From the NCBI GenBank assembly GCA_946411635.1, contig CAMKES010000002.1, positions 1 to 46,565 on the forward strand: a DNA stretch of 46,565 nt, given 5' to 3'. Within the stretch, counting starts at the first letter, position 1; each line of letters opens with the position of its first letter. The translations under genes were made by a program, and so were the position numbers. This DNA comes from an uncultured Clostridia bacterium. GTDB taxonomy: Bacteria; Bacillota; Clostridia; Christensenellales; CAG-138. Below are positions 1 through 8,519 of the stretch, in pieces. The notes under the pieces were generated by a model. That model was given only the letters and a program-made list of their open reading frames with translations. It did not search any database and was not told where the DNA came from.

Positions 1-33
1 AATAAAACAGGGCAAGAATGCCCTGTTTTATTT
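1..33 (-). terminator. Rho-independent terminator of ssrA
   Basis: A 13-bp perfect inverted repeat (1-13 with 20-32, loop 14-19) lies directly after the CCA end of the tmRNA. Read on the minus strand the right arm ends in TTTTATT, as in an intrinsic terminator. It touches the window edge, so its tail may extend further. Confidence 0.8.
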
Positions 34-34
34 T

Positions 35-389
35 TGGTGGAGGCGGGGAGAGTCGAACTCCCGTCCGAAAACCCGTCGGCAGGATTTTCTCCGAGCGCAG
101 TCGGTGTTTTGGGATTCCCCTCGCGCGGCGCCCTCCGACAGGCTCCGCGTTACGGTAGCTTCATAAAGTCCGGCCTGCGGCAAAGCTTACGCAGGTTCGT
201 TCCCTACCCTGATGACGCCCGGTTCCGCAGCGGTAAGTTTCCGCGGGCGGACGCGCGGCTGCGTTATGCAGCGGCGAGTTGAGTGTGATTGTTGTCAGTT
301 ATTTTAGACAGTTCCCGTTTTTAACGAAGCACGGGGCTTCGGCTCGCTTATCCCGCTTCCGCGATCCCCGTCGAAACCATTTCGCCCCC
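35..389 (-). ncRNA. ssrA: tmRNA (transfer-messenger RNA)
   Basis: tmRNA rescues stalled ribosomes by acting first as tRNA-Ala and then as a short mRNA for a degradation tag; it works with SmpB, encoded just upstream on the same strand. On the minus strand the RNA begins GGGGGCG at 389 and ends in a T-arm (GTTCGAC), then CGCCTCC-A-CCA at 35. The two ends pair over 7 bp with one G-U. The segment after the 5' end (GGTTTCGACGGGG) is the conserved tmRNA D-loop-like region. The tag frame ends at a TAA at 264-266 and reads ...TDNNHTQLAAA, an Ala-rich C-terminus like other tags, though LAAA rather than the usual LAA. The resume codon is not an obvious GCN. Boundaries are firm because both acceptor ends are visible. 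Confidence 0.96.
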
Positions 390-429
390 AAGACCGTAAA
401 GCGGTATTACTATTGTATGCCGACCTGCG

Positions 430-897
430 TCAGCGATACTGTTTTTTCAGGTTCCGATCCATGTCGCGGTCGGCGTCGCGCTCGGCGATGCTGGCCCGCT
501 TGTCGTAGAGCTTTTTGCCCTTGGCGACCGCAAGCTCGACCTTGACCTTGCCGTCCTTGAAATAGACGGACAGCGGAACGAGACTGTATCCGTCCGCCTG
601 CGAAAGCTCGTACAGCTTGCGGATCTCGCGCGCATGGGCAAGCAGCTTCCGCGTGCGGAACGGATCGTGATTGTAGATGTTCCCCTGCTCATAGGGACTG
701 ACGTGCATCCCGTGCAGGAACAGCTCGCCGTTTTTCACCTGCGCGTAGCTGTCCTTGAGGTTCAGCGAGCCCTTGCGGATCGACTTGACCTCGGTGCCGA
801 CGAGCACGATCCCGCACTCGTACGTGTCCTCTATGAAATAATCATGACGCGCCTTGCGGTTCTGCGCGGCGACTTTGATTCCCTTGTGTACCGGCAC
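430..897 (-). CDS. smpB: SsrA-binding protein SmpB
   Basis: SmpB binds the tRNA-like part of tmRNA and carries it to stalled ribosomes. The 155-residue product has the usual family length. It opens with the typical [20 protein letters not shown] stretch, has GTEVKSIR in the oligonucleotide-binding barrel, and ends in a basic, charged tail ([13 protein letters not shown]) that in the family enters the ribosomal A site and mRNA channel. The ATG at 897 has a GGAGG about 8 nt upstream. ssrA begins 40 nt downstream on the same strand, so the two partners of trans-translation are adjacent. A terminator-like hairpin separates smpB from secG, so smpB may be expressed partly by readthrough. Confidence 0.97.
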   Translation of the reverse strand: MPVHKGIKVAAQNRKARHDYFIEDTYECGIVLVGTEVKSIRKGSLNLKDSYAQVKNGELFLHGMHVSPYEQGNIYNHDPFRTRKLLAHAREIRKLYELSQADGYSLVPLSVYFKDGKVKVELAVAKGKKLYDKRASIAERDADRDMDRNLKKQYR

Positions 898-916
898 GGC
901 ACGTCCTCCTTTCCGT

Positions 917-947
917 GAATAAAACGGTGCATCGTCCGATGCACCGT
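917..947 (-). terminator. Hairpin terminator between secG and smpB
   Basis: An 11-bp stem (924-934 with 937-947) with a 2-nt loop is followed on the minus strand by TTTTATT. It sits just after secG and before smpB and would attenuate transcription running from secG into smpB and ssrA. Confidence 0.7.
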
Positions 948-969
948 CGTGTGTTCCTTTTTATTTCGA

Positions 970-1230
970 TCAGGCTGCGACACCGCCGAAGCGGGAGATC
1001 AGCAGCAGAGCGATTGCCATGACCGCAATGATGATCGCAAGAACAACGGTGATCTTCTGCAGCTTGGCTTCACGGCTTGCCGCCTTTCCGCGCTGGGAGA
1101 AGGAAACGGTGTCGCCGCCGTACGCCGCGCCGAGGCCGGAAGACTTGGTCTGCTGGATCAGCACGACCACGCACATCAGGATCGACGAAAGCACCAGAAT
1201 ACCGGTGATAATCCACATTAAAACTTCCAT
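970..1230 (-). CDS. secG: Preprotein translocase subunit SecG
   Basis: SecG is the small accessory subunit of the SecYEG membrane channel. The 86-residue product has two hydrophobic segments (about residues 5-25 and 58-78) linked by a cytoplasmic loop with the family motif QQTKSSGLGAAYGG. The start is the ATG at 1230, which has GGAGG 8 nt upstream; a longer frame from 1290 lacks a ribosome site and would read through the promoter. A good promoter lies just upstream. In many Bacillota secG is followed by rnr (RNase R), smpB and ssrA; here rnr is missing between secG and smpB. Confidence 0.94.
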   Translation of the reverse strand: MEVLMWIITGILVLSSILMCVVVLIQQTKSSGLGAAYGGDTVSFSQRGKAASREAKLQKITVVLAIIIAVMAIALLLISRFGGVAA

Positions 1231-1261
1231 ATCAGTTCCTCCAAAAATATCTGCGGAGATG

Positions 1262-1290
1262 ATTATAACACGCACTTTTCGGAAATGCAA
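1262..1290 (-). promoter_or_regulatory. Vegetative promoter of secG
   Basis: On the minus strand TTGCAT (1285-1290), a 17-bp spacer, and TATAAT (1262-1267) lie 30-60 nt before the secG ATG. This is a near-consensus SigA-type promoter. Confidence 0.8.
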
Positions 1291-1327
1291 GCATAAAACG
1301 AAAATAGTTTTCCGTTTTATGCCTGCA
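1286..1327. repeat. Inverted repeat between gpmI and secG
   Basis: GCATAAAACG (1291-1300) pairs with CGTTTTATGC (1313-1322), and pairing can extend through AAAA/TTTT inside and TGCA outside. It abuts the secG -35 box. It could end the gpmI operon transcript, though it lacks a clear U-tract, or act as a protein site at the promoter. Confidence 0.5.
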
Positions 1328-1347
1328 TCCGATCTGTTTGATTTGCC

Positions 1348-2889
1348 TTATCTGAGAAGGCTCTTCCCCGTCATTTCCGCAGGTACGGGAAGGCCCATCA
1401 GCTCGAGCAGCGTCGGCGCAAGATCGCAGAGCCTGCCGCCGGTACGAAGAACGGCGTCTTTGCGTGCGTCGTCGACGAGGACGCACGGGACCGGCAGCGT
1501 CGTATGCGCGGTGAACGGCGCGTTCTGCGCTTCGTCCCACATCAGCTCGCAGTTGCCGTGATCCGCCGTGACGATGCAGCGTCCGCCGGTCTTCAGGATC
1601 GCGGTCACGACCGTGTTCAGACACTCGTCGACCGCATGAACGGCTTTGACCGCCGCTTCCATCACGCCGGTGTGCCCGACCATATCCGGGTTCGCGAAGT
1701 TCAGGATCATGACGTCATACCTTCCGCTTTCGATCCTCGCCTTCGCCTCCGCAGCGACCTCGTACGCGCTCATTTCTGGCTTCAGATCGTAGGTCGCGAC
1801 CTTCGGCGACGGAATGAGGCAGCGATCCTCATTCGCGTTCGGCGCTTCGACGCCGCCGTTGAAGAAGAACGTGACGTGCGCGTACTTCTCGGTTTCGGCG
1901 ATGCGAAGCTGCGTCATGCCGTTGTCGGCGACGTACGTGCCGAACGTGTTTGCAAGCGACTGCGGCTTGAACGCGACGTGCAGATCGTTCTCGAACGTCT
2001 TGTCGTACTGCGTCATCGAAACGTAATACAGCGGGAAGAACCCGTTCCGGCGCTCGAAGCCGTTGAAGTCCTCGAAGATATACGCGCGGGTGATCTCTCT
2101 TGCGCGGTCCGGACGGAAGTTGAAGAAGATCACGCTGTCGTTCGCGCCGATCGTCGCGGTCGGCTTTCCGTCGGTCAGAACGACCGTAGGCTGCACGAAC
2201 TCGTCGGTGTCGCCGCGATCATAGCTCAGCTGCATCGCCTCGGGGCCGGAGGAGGCGGTAAAGCCTTCTCCGTACGTCAGCGCCGCGTATGCGCGCTCGA
2301 CACGCTCGAAACGGTTGTCGCGGTCCATCGCGTAGAAACGGCCCATGACCGTTGCAATCCTGCCGCAGCCGATCTCTTTGAGCTTTGCATCGAGCTGTTC
2401 GAGGTAGCCCTTGCCGGACGACGGCGGAACGTCGCGGCCGTCCATGAAGCAATGCACGTAGACCTTATTGAGCCCGTTCCGCTTTGCGAGTTCGACGAGC
2501 GCATACAGGTGTTCGAGGTGGCTGTGCACGCCGCCGTCGGAGCAGAGCCCCATCAGATGCAGCGAGGAATCGTGCGCCTTGCAGTTTTCGATCGCGCCCA
2601 GGAACGCCGGATTCTCAAAGAAATCGCCGTCCTGAATCGCTTTCGTGATGCGCGTCAGCTCCTGATAGACGATGCGGCCCGCGCCGATGTTCGTATGCCC
2701 GACCTCGGAATTGCCCATCTGTCCGTCGGGAAGTCCGACATCCATGCCGCTCGCGCCGATCAGCGTGTGCGGATAGCTCTTCCAAAGACGCATGAAGTTC
2801 TTTGCGCCGTCGGTCAGGATCGCGTTATACTGTTTTTCCTCGCGATAGCCGAAGCCGTCGAGGATAATCAATGCTGTGATCGGCTTCAT
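1348..2889 (-). CDS. gpmI: 2,3-bisphosphoglycerate-independent phosphoglycerate mutase
   Basis: This cytoplasmic glycolytic enzyme interconverts 3- and 2-phosphoglycerate using two Mn ions and a phosphoserine intermediate. The 513-residue length is typical. Visible residues are the N-terminal metal motif LDGFG (Asp11), the catalytic Ser61 in GQMGNSEVGH, the FMDGRDVPP loop, and the C-terminal metal motifs NFANPDMVGHTG and TADHGN. The ATG overlaps the stop of pgk-tpiA by one base (TGATG), implying translational coupling. Together the two genes supply three consecutive glycolytic functions; no GAPDH or enolase gene lies nearby. Confidence 0.97.
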   Translation of the reverse strand: MKPITALIILDGFGYREEKQYNAILTDGAKNFMRLWKSYPHTLIGASGMDVGLPDGQMGNSEVGHTNIGAGRIVYQELTRITKAIQDGDFFENPAFLGAIENCKAHDSSLHLMGLCSDGGVHSHLEHLYALVELAKRNGLNKVYVHCFMDGRDVPPSSGKGYLEQLDAKLKEIGCGRIATVMGRFYAMDRDNRFERVERAYAALTYGEGFTASSGPEAMQLSYDRGDTDEFVQPTVVLTDGKPTATIGANDSVIFFNFRPDRAREITRAYIFEDFNGFERRNGFFPLYYVSMTQYDKTFENDLHVAFKPQSLANTFGTYVADNGMTQLRIAETEKYAHVTFFFNGGVEAPNANEDRCLIPSPKVATYDLKPEMSAYEVAAEAKARIESGRYDVMILNFANPDMVGHTGVMEAAVKAVHAVDECLNTVVTAILKTGGRCIVTADHGNCELMWDEAQNAPFTAHTTLPVPCVLVDDARKDAVLRTGGRLCDLAPTLLELMGLPVPAEMTGKSLLR

Positions 2890-4826
2890 CAGAAATGGAC
2901 CACCTTTGAGAAGTCTTCCGCCTTCAGGCTTGCGCCGCCGATCAGACCGCCGTCGATCTCGGGCATGGCCATCAGTTCGGATGCGTTCTTCGGATTCATG
3001 CTGCCGCCGTACTGGATGCGGACCTTGTTTGCGGTCGCATCGCCGAACACGCCCGCGATCGACTTGCGGATCACGCCGATGGTCGCGTTCGCGTCTTCCT
3101 TCGTAGCGGTCTTGCCGGTGCCGATCGCCCAGATGGGCTCGTATGCGATCACGACCGATTCGACCTGCGCGTTCGTCATATCTTTGAGCGCCGCAACGGT
3201 CTGGCCGGAGACGATCGCATCGGTGACGCCCGACTCGCGCTGCTCAAGCGATTCGCCGACGCAGATGATCGGCGTGATGCCCGCGTTCAGCGCCGCAAGC
3301 GCGCGCTTGTTGACGGTCTCGTCCGTTTCGCCGAAATACTGACGGCGCTCGGAATGGCCGACGATCGCAAATTCGACGCCGCGGGCTTTCAGCATGTCCG
3401 CCGAGATCTCGCCGGTGAACGCGCCCTTCTCCGCCCAGTGGATGTTCTGTGCGCCGAGTTTGATGTTCGTGCCTTTGATGGTCTTGCCGACGCAGCAGAG
3501 ATCGACGTACGGCGGGCAAACGACGACGTCGCACTTCGCGTCCTTTACGAGCGGGATCAGCGCTTCCACGAGTTCGACCGCTTCGTCGGGCGTCTTGTTC
3601 ATCTTCCAGTTGCCGGCGATGATCGGACGTCTGCCCTCTTCCTTGTCGTTCAGAACCGCCACGCCGGGAAGGATCTTGCCCTCGAGGAACTCGAGCGACG
3701 CGCCGCCGCCGGTGGAGATATGCGTCATCTTCGACGCAAAACCGAGCTTTTTCACTGCGGAAGCGGAATCGCCGCCGCCGATGATCGTCGTGCCTTCGCA
3801 GTCCGCGCAGGCTTCCGCGACCTTCTTGGTGCCCTCGGCGAACGCCGGGAACTCAAACACGCCCATCGGGCCGTTCCAGATGACCGTTTTTGCTTCGAGG
3901 ATCGTTTTGCGGAACAGTTCACAGGTCTTTTCGCCGATATCGAGGCCCATCCAGCCTTCGGGGATCGCATCGGAAGGAACTGTCTTGTGTTCCGCGTCCG
4001 GCGCGTATTCGGTCGCAACGACGGTGTCGACCGGCAGCAGCAGGTTGACGCCGCGTTCTTTCGCTTCCGCCATCAGGTCCTTTGCAAGGTCGATGCTGTT
4101 TTCGTCGAGCAGGGACGTGCCGATCTCGTAGCCCATCGCCTTGAAGAACGTATACGCCATGCCGCCGCCGATGATCAGGCTGTCGCACTTTGCAAGCAGG
4201 TTCTTGATGACGCCGATCTTATCCGCGACCTTTGCGCCGCCGAGGATCGCCACAAACGGACGGACCGGGTTTTCGAGCGCTTCGCCCATGACGCCGAGCT
4301 CCTTGCCGATCAGATAGCCCGCGACGGCCGGGATGTAATCCGCAACGCCCGCCGTGGACGCATGCGCGCGATGCACGGTGCCGAACGCGTCGGACACGAA
4401 CAGATCCGCAAGCGAAGCGAGCTGCTTTGCAAATTCGGGATCGTTCTTTTCCTCTTCCTTATGGAAGCGGGTATTTTCGAGCAGGACGATCTCGCCTTCC
4501 TTCATATCCGCGATCGCGGTCTTTGCGCTTTCGCCGATCGTGTCGGTCGCAAACCAGACGCGCGTATCCGGCAAAAGCTCCGCAAGGCGCTGTCCGACGG
4601 GCTCGAGAGAATACTTCGGATTCACTTCTCCCTTGGGTCTGCCGAGATGCGAGCAAAGGATGACCTTTGCCTTGTGCTCGAGAAGATACTTGATCGTGGG
4701 CAGCGCCGCAACGATACGCTTATCGTCCGAAACGGTGCCGTCCTCCGCAAGCGGGACGTTGAAATCGACTCTGACCAGTACTTTTTTGCCGGTGACGTTT
4801 ACGTCTTCGATCGTCATTTTTGCCAT
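2889..4826 (-). CDS. pgk-tpiA: Fused phosphoglycerate kinase / triosephosphate isomerase
   Basis: This is one 645-residue chain with two complete glycolytic enzymes. Residues 1 to about 395 are phosphoglycerate kinase (RVDFNVPL substrate motif, [11 protein letters not shown]-terminal GGGDSASA and [13 protein letters not shown] nucleotide motifs, ending LPGVAVLND). Residues about 399-645 are triosephosphate isomerase: NWKMN at 406-410 with catalytic Lys408, GHSERR with the catalytic His, [10 protein letters not shown] with the catalytic Glu, and the C-terminal GGSMNP and GGLIGGASL phosphate loops. The junction is only a few residues. The start is the ATG at 4826, which has AAAGGA about 9 nt upstream. 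A PGK-TIM fusion is known in Thermotoga; I see no stop or frameshift between the halves here. It is followed by gpmI with overlapping codons. Confidence 0.96.
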   Translation of the reverse strand: MAKMTIEDVNVTGKKVLVRVDFNVPLAEDGTVSDDKRIVAALPTIKYLLEHKAKVILCSHLGRPKGEVNPKYSLEPVGQRLAELLPDTRVWFATDTIGESAKTAIADMKEGEIVLLENTRFHKEEEKNDPEFAKQLASLADLFVSDAFGTVHRAHASTAGVADYIPAVAGYLIGKELGVMGEALENPVRPFVAILGGAKVADKIGVIKNLLAKCDSLIIGGGMAYTFFKAMGYEIGTSLLDENSIDLAKDLMAEAKERGVNLLLPVDTVVATEYAPDAEHKTVPSDAIPEGWMGLDIGEKTCELFRKTILEAKTVIWNGPMGVFEFPAFAEGTKKVAEACADCEGTTIIGGGDSASAVKKLGFASKMTHISTGGGASLEFLEGKILPGVAVLNDKEEGRRPIIAGNWKMNKTPDEAVELVEALIPLVKDAKCDVVVCPPYVDLCCVGKTIKGTNIKLGAQNIHWAEKGAFTGEISADMLKARGVEFAIVGHSERRQYFGETDETVNKRALAALNAGITPIICVGESLEQRESGVTDAIVSGQTVAALKDMTNAQVESVVIAYEPIWAIGTGKTATKEDANATIGVIRKSIAGVFGDATANKVRIQYGGSMNPKNASELMAMPEIDGGLIGGASLKAEDFSKVVHF

Positions 4827-4883
4827 AGCTTTTATTTCCTTTCTTTTGAATCCCTTTATCATGAAGCGGTCGCCCGCGTCATT

Positions 4884-5582
4884 TCAGATCTCATAGACCG
4901 CGCCTTCGACCGCGTATTCGCAGTCCGGATCGCCGATCGCGGGATACGCGATCCCGTCTGCAAACCGGTGCGTCAGGACCGCGCGGCCGCAATTCGCTTC
5001 CTTCCGGAGCGAAACGACCTGCGCGACGGTCATATGGTTTTTCAGCGCCTTCGCGTTCGCTTCGTCGCGAAGGCACGCGTCGGCGAGCAGCAGATCCGCG
5101 TTCCTTGCGGCGTCCTTAAGCCCGTCGAACCGGCAGGTGTCGCCGGTGTAAAACAGCGAATGTCCGGCTTCGTCCGCAACGCGAACGCCCGCGGTCGGAA
5201 CGGCGTGGCGAACGGCGGTAAACCGCAGCGAAAGCGAACCGACCTTTGCCGTCGATCCGTCGGACGACTGCACGGCGTCGAAAACCGGATACCGCAGCTG
5301 CTCCGTCTCGGGCGAAAAGACCTTCAGGGGCGACTTCAGCATCCCGAACTCCAGCATATAGCGGAACAGGTCGATCTCGCCCGCATGATCGCCGTGCAAA
5401 TGCGACAGCACGATCGCGTCAAGCGAAAGCGGCAGCTCCGGGTCGATCGCGCGCAGTCTGCTCAAGGCGCCGCTGCCGCAGTCGAGCAGGATCCGCGTGT
5501 CGCCGTCCTCGATCAGATACGAGGAGCAGCCTCCGTCCGGCGCGGGAAACGGTCCGTATACGCCGAGAAGCGTCAGCTTCAT
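4884..5582 (-). CDS. MBL-fold metallo-hydrolase (RNase Z-like family)
   Basis: The 232-residue protein is a metallo-beta-lactamase-fold hydrolase. The zinc motif HLHGDHAGE is near residues 61-69, followed by a histidine in RHAVPT, an Asp in FYTGDT, and a late His in LTHRF. It resembles the RNase Z / ribonuclease BN branch and YhfI-like proteins. It lacks an obvious exosite arm, so tRNA 3' processing cannot be asserted, and the substrate is unknown. Its ATG overlaps the stop of the upstream coiled-coil gene (ATGA), so it is cotranslated with the ruv-led operon. A 57-nt gap separates it from pgk-tpiA. Confidence 0.85.
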   Translation of the reverse strand: MKLTLLGVYGPFPAPDGGCSSYLIEDGDTRILLDCGSGALSRLRAIDPELPLSLDAIVLSHLHGDHAGEIDLFRYMLEFGMLKSPLKVFSPETEQLRYPVFDAVQSSDGSTAKVGSLSLRFTAVRHAVPTAGVRVADEAGHSLFYTGDTCRFDGLKDAARNADLLLADACLRDEANAKALKNHMTVAQVVSLRKEANCGRAVLTHRFADGIAYPAIGDPDCEYAVEGAVYEI

Positions 5583-6316
5583 GCGTCGTCCTCCGTGGCC
5601 GCAAGGATCTCGTCGATGATATCATCGACGTGCGAGCCGCCCTGCCCTTCGCCGCTGCCGGCGATCTGATCGACCGTCCAGAGGCGCTCGTCGCCGGATG
5701 CGCCGCTCTTCTGCGGCTCATACGTGAGCGGATTTGCCTCGTAGTCCGGAAGATCTCCGTGCAGATACGGCGCGTCGGCGTTCTCCTCCGCCTGTCCGAG
5801 ACCGGGCATGGGCGTGCCGTCCGCGTTCAGAAGCTGCGGAACGGATTCGTGCAGCGCGCGGGACAGTTCCGCAAACCGTCTTGCATTGTCCTGCGCCATC
5901 TGGATCTGTTCCTGCACGAGCGCGTCGTAACCGTTCAGAAGCGCCGCATACTGTTCGATCTGCCGCTGCGCGTCGTCGCGTTTTTGCTGACCTTCGGCCT
6001 CCGCTTCCTTGACGATGTCGCGTGCGCTTCGATACGCGTCGTCGACGAGCTGATCGGCGTCGCGCTTTGCCGCGTCGCAGTCGTTCTGCGTTTTTTCGAG
6101 CATGGCGCCCGCCTTGCGCTGCGCTTCGGCGATCATTTTGTCTGCCGTTGCGGTCGCCTCGTTGATGGCACGCCCGATGCCGCGCTCTCTGCGCTCGACG
6201 TCGATGATGCGTTCCTTCAGACGCTTATTGTCCGCGATCAGCGTTTCCAGCTGCTGCGTCAGCCGGTCGATCAGATCTTTCTGTTCCGCGATCGTGCGGT
6301 TTTTTTTGCCGAACAT
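5579..6316 (-). CDS. Cytoplasmic coiled-coil protein (DivIVA-like, function unknown)
   Basis: The 245-residue protein has no signal peptide. Residues about 6-150 are almost all heptad-type helix rich in Glu, Ala, Arg, Lys and Gln, with repeated AEAQRKA / KRDADQLVDDAY-like segments resembling the coiled-coil part of DivIVA/GpsB or the F-ATPase b subunit. The last 75 residues are acidic, low complexity and end DDIIDEILAATEDDA. The start is the ATG at 6316 (GGAGG 8 nt upstream), one base from the ruvB stop; a longer reading from 6382 would overlap ruvB and lacks a ribosome site. It lies between ruvB and an MBL gene in one operon. A scaffold role at poles or septum is possible but unproven. Confidence 0.8.
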   Translation of the reverse strand: MFGKKNRTIAEQKDLIDRLTQQLETLIADNKRLKERIIDVERRERGIGRAINEATATADKMIAEAQRKAGAMLEKTQNDCDAAKRDADQLVDDAYRSARDIVKEAEAEGQQKRDDAQRQIEQYAALLNGYDALVQEQIQMAQDNARRFAELSRALHESVPQLLNADGTPMPGLGQAEENADAPYLHGDLPDYEANPLTYEPQKSGASGDERLWTVDQIAGSGEGQGGSHVDDIIDEILAATEDDA

Positions 6317-6317
6317 G

Positions 6318-7346
6318 TTATACCTCCAACCGTTCCTGCTGTACCGTGACCGGTACGGGGTAATCCAGATGCCGGTACGCATCCGGCAAAACGACCCTGC
6401 CGCGCGTCGTCCGCGCGATAAAACCGAGTTTCAGAAGATACGGCTCGTATACGTCCTCGACCGTGCCCGCGTCCTCGCCGGTATAGGCGGCGATCGTGTC
6501 GAGACCCACGGGACCGCCGCGGAACGTTTCGATCATGGCGGTCAGCATCTTGCGGTCGACGGCGTCGAGACCGAGCTCGTCGATCTTCAGCATGCCGAGC
6601 GCGCCCTGCGCCGTTTCCAGATCGATCACGCCGTTTCCGCGTACCTGCGAATAGTCGCGTACGCGGCGAAGGAGCCGGTTTGCGATGCGCGGCGTGCCGC
6701 GCGAGCGGGATGCGATCTCCAGCGCGCCTTCTTCATCGATGTCGATATGCAGGATCTCCGCGCTGCGCGTGACGATCTCTTTGAGACTCTCGGGCGAATA
6801 GAGCTCGAGCTGCTCCTTGATGCCGAAGCGGTCGCGGAGCGGCGACGAGAGCATGCCGAGACGCGTCGTCGCGCCGATCAGCGTAAACCGCGGCAGATCG
6901 AGGCGGATGCTGCGCGCGCCGGGGCCCTTGCCGATGATGATGTCGAGCGCGAAGTCCTCCATCGCGGGATACAGGACCTCCTCGACGTTCGGATTGAGCC
7001 GGTGGATCTCGTCGATGAACAGCACATCGCCCGGGCTGAGATTGGTAAGCAGCGCCGCAAGGTCGCCCGCGTGCGTGATCGCCGGACCGCTCGTAACGCG
7101 GAGGCTCACGCCCATTTCATTCGCGATGATGCCGGCCAGCGTCGTTTTCCCGAGGCCCGGCGGGCCGTACAGAAGCGCGTGATCCAGCGACTCGCCGCGC
7201 GCCTTCGCCGCCGCGATGTAGATCTGCATATGCTCCTTCACGCTCTCCTGCCCGATGTACTCGGATAGGAAATGCGGGCGGATGCTGTATTCGTTTTTGG
7301 CGTCCTCTTCCTGTAATGAGGAGGAGATCAGTCTGTCGTCCTGCAT
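6318..7346 (-). CDS. ruvB: Holliday junction branch-migration ATPase RuvB
   Basis: RuvB forms hexameric rings that drive branch migration of Holliday junctions with RuvA. The 342-residue product has family-typical length. It shows Walker [10 protein letters not shown], Walker [10 protein letters not shown], sensor-like IGATTR, the arginine finger region SSPLRDRFG, and the C-terminal winged-helix segment [10 protein letters not shown] that contacts DNA. ruvA lies 3 nt upstream and ruvC before that, giving the order ruvC-ruvA-ruvB. AAAGGGG precedes the ATG. Confidence 0.98.
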   Translation of the reverse strand: MQDDRLISSSLQEEDAKNEYSIRPHFLSEYIGQESVKEHMQIYIAAAKARGESLDHALLYGPPGLGKTTLAGIIANEMGVSLRVTSGPAITHAGDLAALLTNLSPGDVLFIDEIHRLNPNVEEVLYPAMEDFALDIIIGKGPGARSIRLDLPRFTLIGATTRLGMLSSPLRDRFGIKEQLELYSPESLKEIVTRSAEILHIDIDEEGALEIASRSRGTPRIANRLLRRVRDYSQVRGNGVIDLETAQGALGMLKIDELGLDAVDRKMLTAMIETFRGGPVGLDTIAAYTGEDAGTVEDVYEPYLLKLGFIARTTRGRVVLPDAYRHLDYPVPVTVQQERLEV

Positions 7347-7349
7347 CGT

Positions 7350-7946
7350 TTACCCCTTTGCCATGCTCTTCAATGCTTTGGTGATCAGTTCCTCGACGGT
7401 GTCGGCTTCTTTGATCTTGGCGACCGCGCGCGAGGCGGTCAGTCCGTCGTATCCGAGCGAGGTCAGCGCCGCGACCGCTTCGCTCTGCAGGCTCGGCAGC
7501 GACGGCTTCGCGTCGTCCTTCTTTGCGGGAAGCGCGCCCGGCGTTTCCTGACGGATCGATTCCTGCAGCTCGAGGATCACGCGCTGCGCCGTTTTTCTGC
7601 CCATACCGGAAACGCGGTCGAACGCCGCGGGATTGTCGGTCACGATCGCGGCGCGCACGTCGGACGGCGTCATCACGGACAGAACCGAGAGCGCAAGCTT
7701 CGGGCCGACGCGCGTTACGCCGAGCAGACGGCGGAACGTGTCGCGTTCCTCCGTGTCCGCAAAGCCGTACAGCGCCTGCACGCCTTCGGCAAGATGCAGG
7801 TGCGTATAGAGCTTCGCCTGCTCGCCGATCACGAGCGTTTTCAGCGTCATCGTGCTGCAGTACAGCTCGTAGCCGACGCCGCACGCTTCAACGACCGCGC
7901 GGTCGGCCGACGTTTCCGCCACCGTTCCTCTGATATATGCGTACAT
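7350..7946 (-). CDS. ruvA: Holliday junction DNA-binding protein RuvA
   Basis: RuvA tetramers hold the four-way junction open and anchor RuvB. The 198 residues show the N-terminal OB fold (MYAYIRGTVAE), two helix-hairpin-helix segments (LLGVTRVGPKLALSVLS and VSGMGRKTAQRVILEL) and a C-terminal three-helix domain (EAVAALTSLGYDGLTASRAV) that binds RuvB. The ATG has a strong AGGAGG site that overlaps the end of ruvC. Confidence 0.97.
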   Translation of the reverse strand: MYAYIRGTVAETSADRAVVEACGVGYELYCSTMTLKTLVIGEQAKLYTHLHLAEGVQALYGFADTEERDTFRRLLGVTRVGPKLALSVLSVMTPSDVRAAIVTDNPAAFDRVSGMGRKTAQRVILELQESIRQETPGALPAKKDDAKPSLPSLQSEAVAALTSLGYDGLTASRAVAKIKEADTVEELITKALKSMAKG

Positions 7947-7955
7947 CGTTTCCTC

Positions 7956-8453
7956 CTAACGGATCCGGTATTCTTCCTGTGCGGGGCCTGCGTGGAACGC
8001 GAGACACAGCGCGGCGGCCAGCGCGTCCGCGGCGTCGTCCGGTTTCGGGACCGTCTTGAGTCCCAGAAGCACGCGGATCATCTGCTGGACCTGTTTTTTG
8101 TCGGCGTGGCCGTTGCCGCAGACCGACTGCTTGATCTCCATCGGCGTAAATTCGTACATCGGAACGCCGCACTCCTGCACGCCGAGCAGCGCGACGCCGC
8201 GGCCCGATCCGACCGCGATCGCCGTCGTCGTATTGTGGTAGAAGAACAGCTCCTCAAACGCCGCCATATCGGGGTGATACAGCTCGCACAGCTGGCGCGT
8301 TCCGAGATACAGGCGTTCAAGCCGCTCCGGAAACGGCAGGTCCTTATCGGTTTCGACCACGCCGAAATCGACCGGAACGACCGACTGTCCGTTTTTTTCC
8401 ACGATACCGTAGCCCATGATCGCATAGCCCGGATCGATCCCCAGAATTCGCAA
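7956..8453 (-). CDS. ruvC: Holliday junction resolvase RuvC
   Basis: RuvC is the dimeric endonuclease that cuts Holliday junctions. All four acidic catalytic residues are visible: Asp7 (GIDPG), Glu67 (FEELFF), Asp140 and Asp143 (KPDDAADALAAA). Length 165 is typical. Translation starts at a TTG (8451-8453) preceded by GGGGAGG 7 nt upstream; no in-frame ATG is closer. It is the first gene of a seven-gene minus-strand run ending with gpmI. Confidence 0.96.
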   Translation of the reverse strand: MRILGIDPGYAIMGYGIVEKNGQSVVPVDFGVVETDKDLPFPERLERLYLGTRQLCELYHPDMAAFEELFFYHNTTTAIAVGSGRGVALLGVQECGVPMYEFTPMEIKQSVCGNGHADKKQVQQMIRVLLGLKTVPKPDDAADALAAALCLAFHAGPAQEEYRIR

Positions 8454-8482
8454 GCCACTACCTCCCCATAATGATTCAACAT

Positions 8483-8511
8483 ATTATATCATATCGTTTG
8501 TTCCGATGCAA
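8483..8511 (-). promoter_or_regulatory. Vegetative promoter of the ruvCAB-led operon
   Basis: On the minus strand TTGCAT (8506-8511), 17 bp, and TATAAT (8483-8488) stand about 30 nt before the TTG start of ruvC. Its hexamers and spacing are the same as those of the secG promoter. Confidence 0.85.
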
Positions 8512-8519
8512 GGAATCCG

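Noticed and set aside
36-77. Stand-alone tRNA with a GTTCGAC T-arm
   Set aside because: The T-arm and acceptor belong to the 3' end of the tmRNA, whose 5' partner is at 383-389.
1504-3342. Long plus-strand frame opposite gpmI and tpiA
   Set aside because: It is the antisense shadow of GC-rich conserved enzymes, is rich in Arg/Val/Asp without domains, and has no ribosome site.
3354-5669. 771-codon plus-strand frame opposite pgk-tpiA and the MBL gene
   Set aside because: Shadow of two real minus-strand genes with clear catalytic motifs; no motif or initiation signal of its own.
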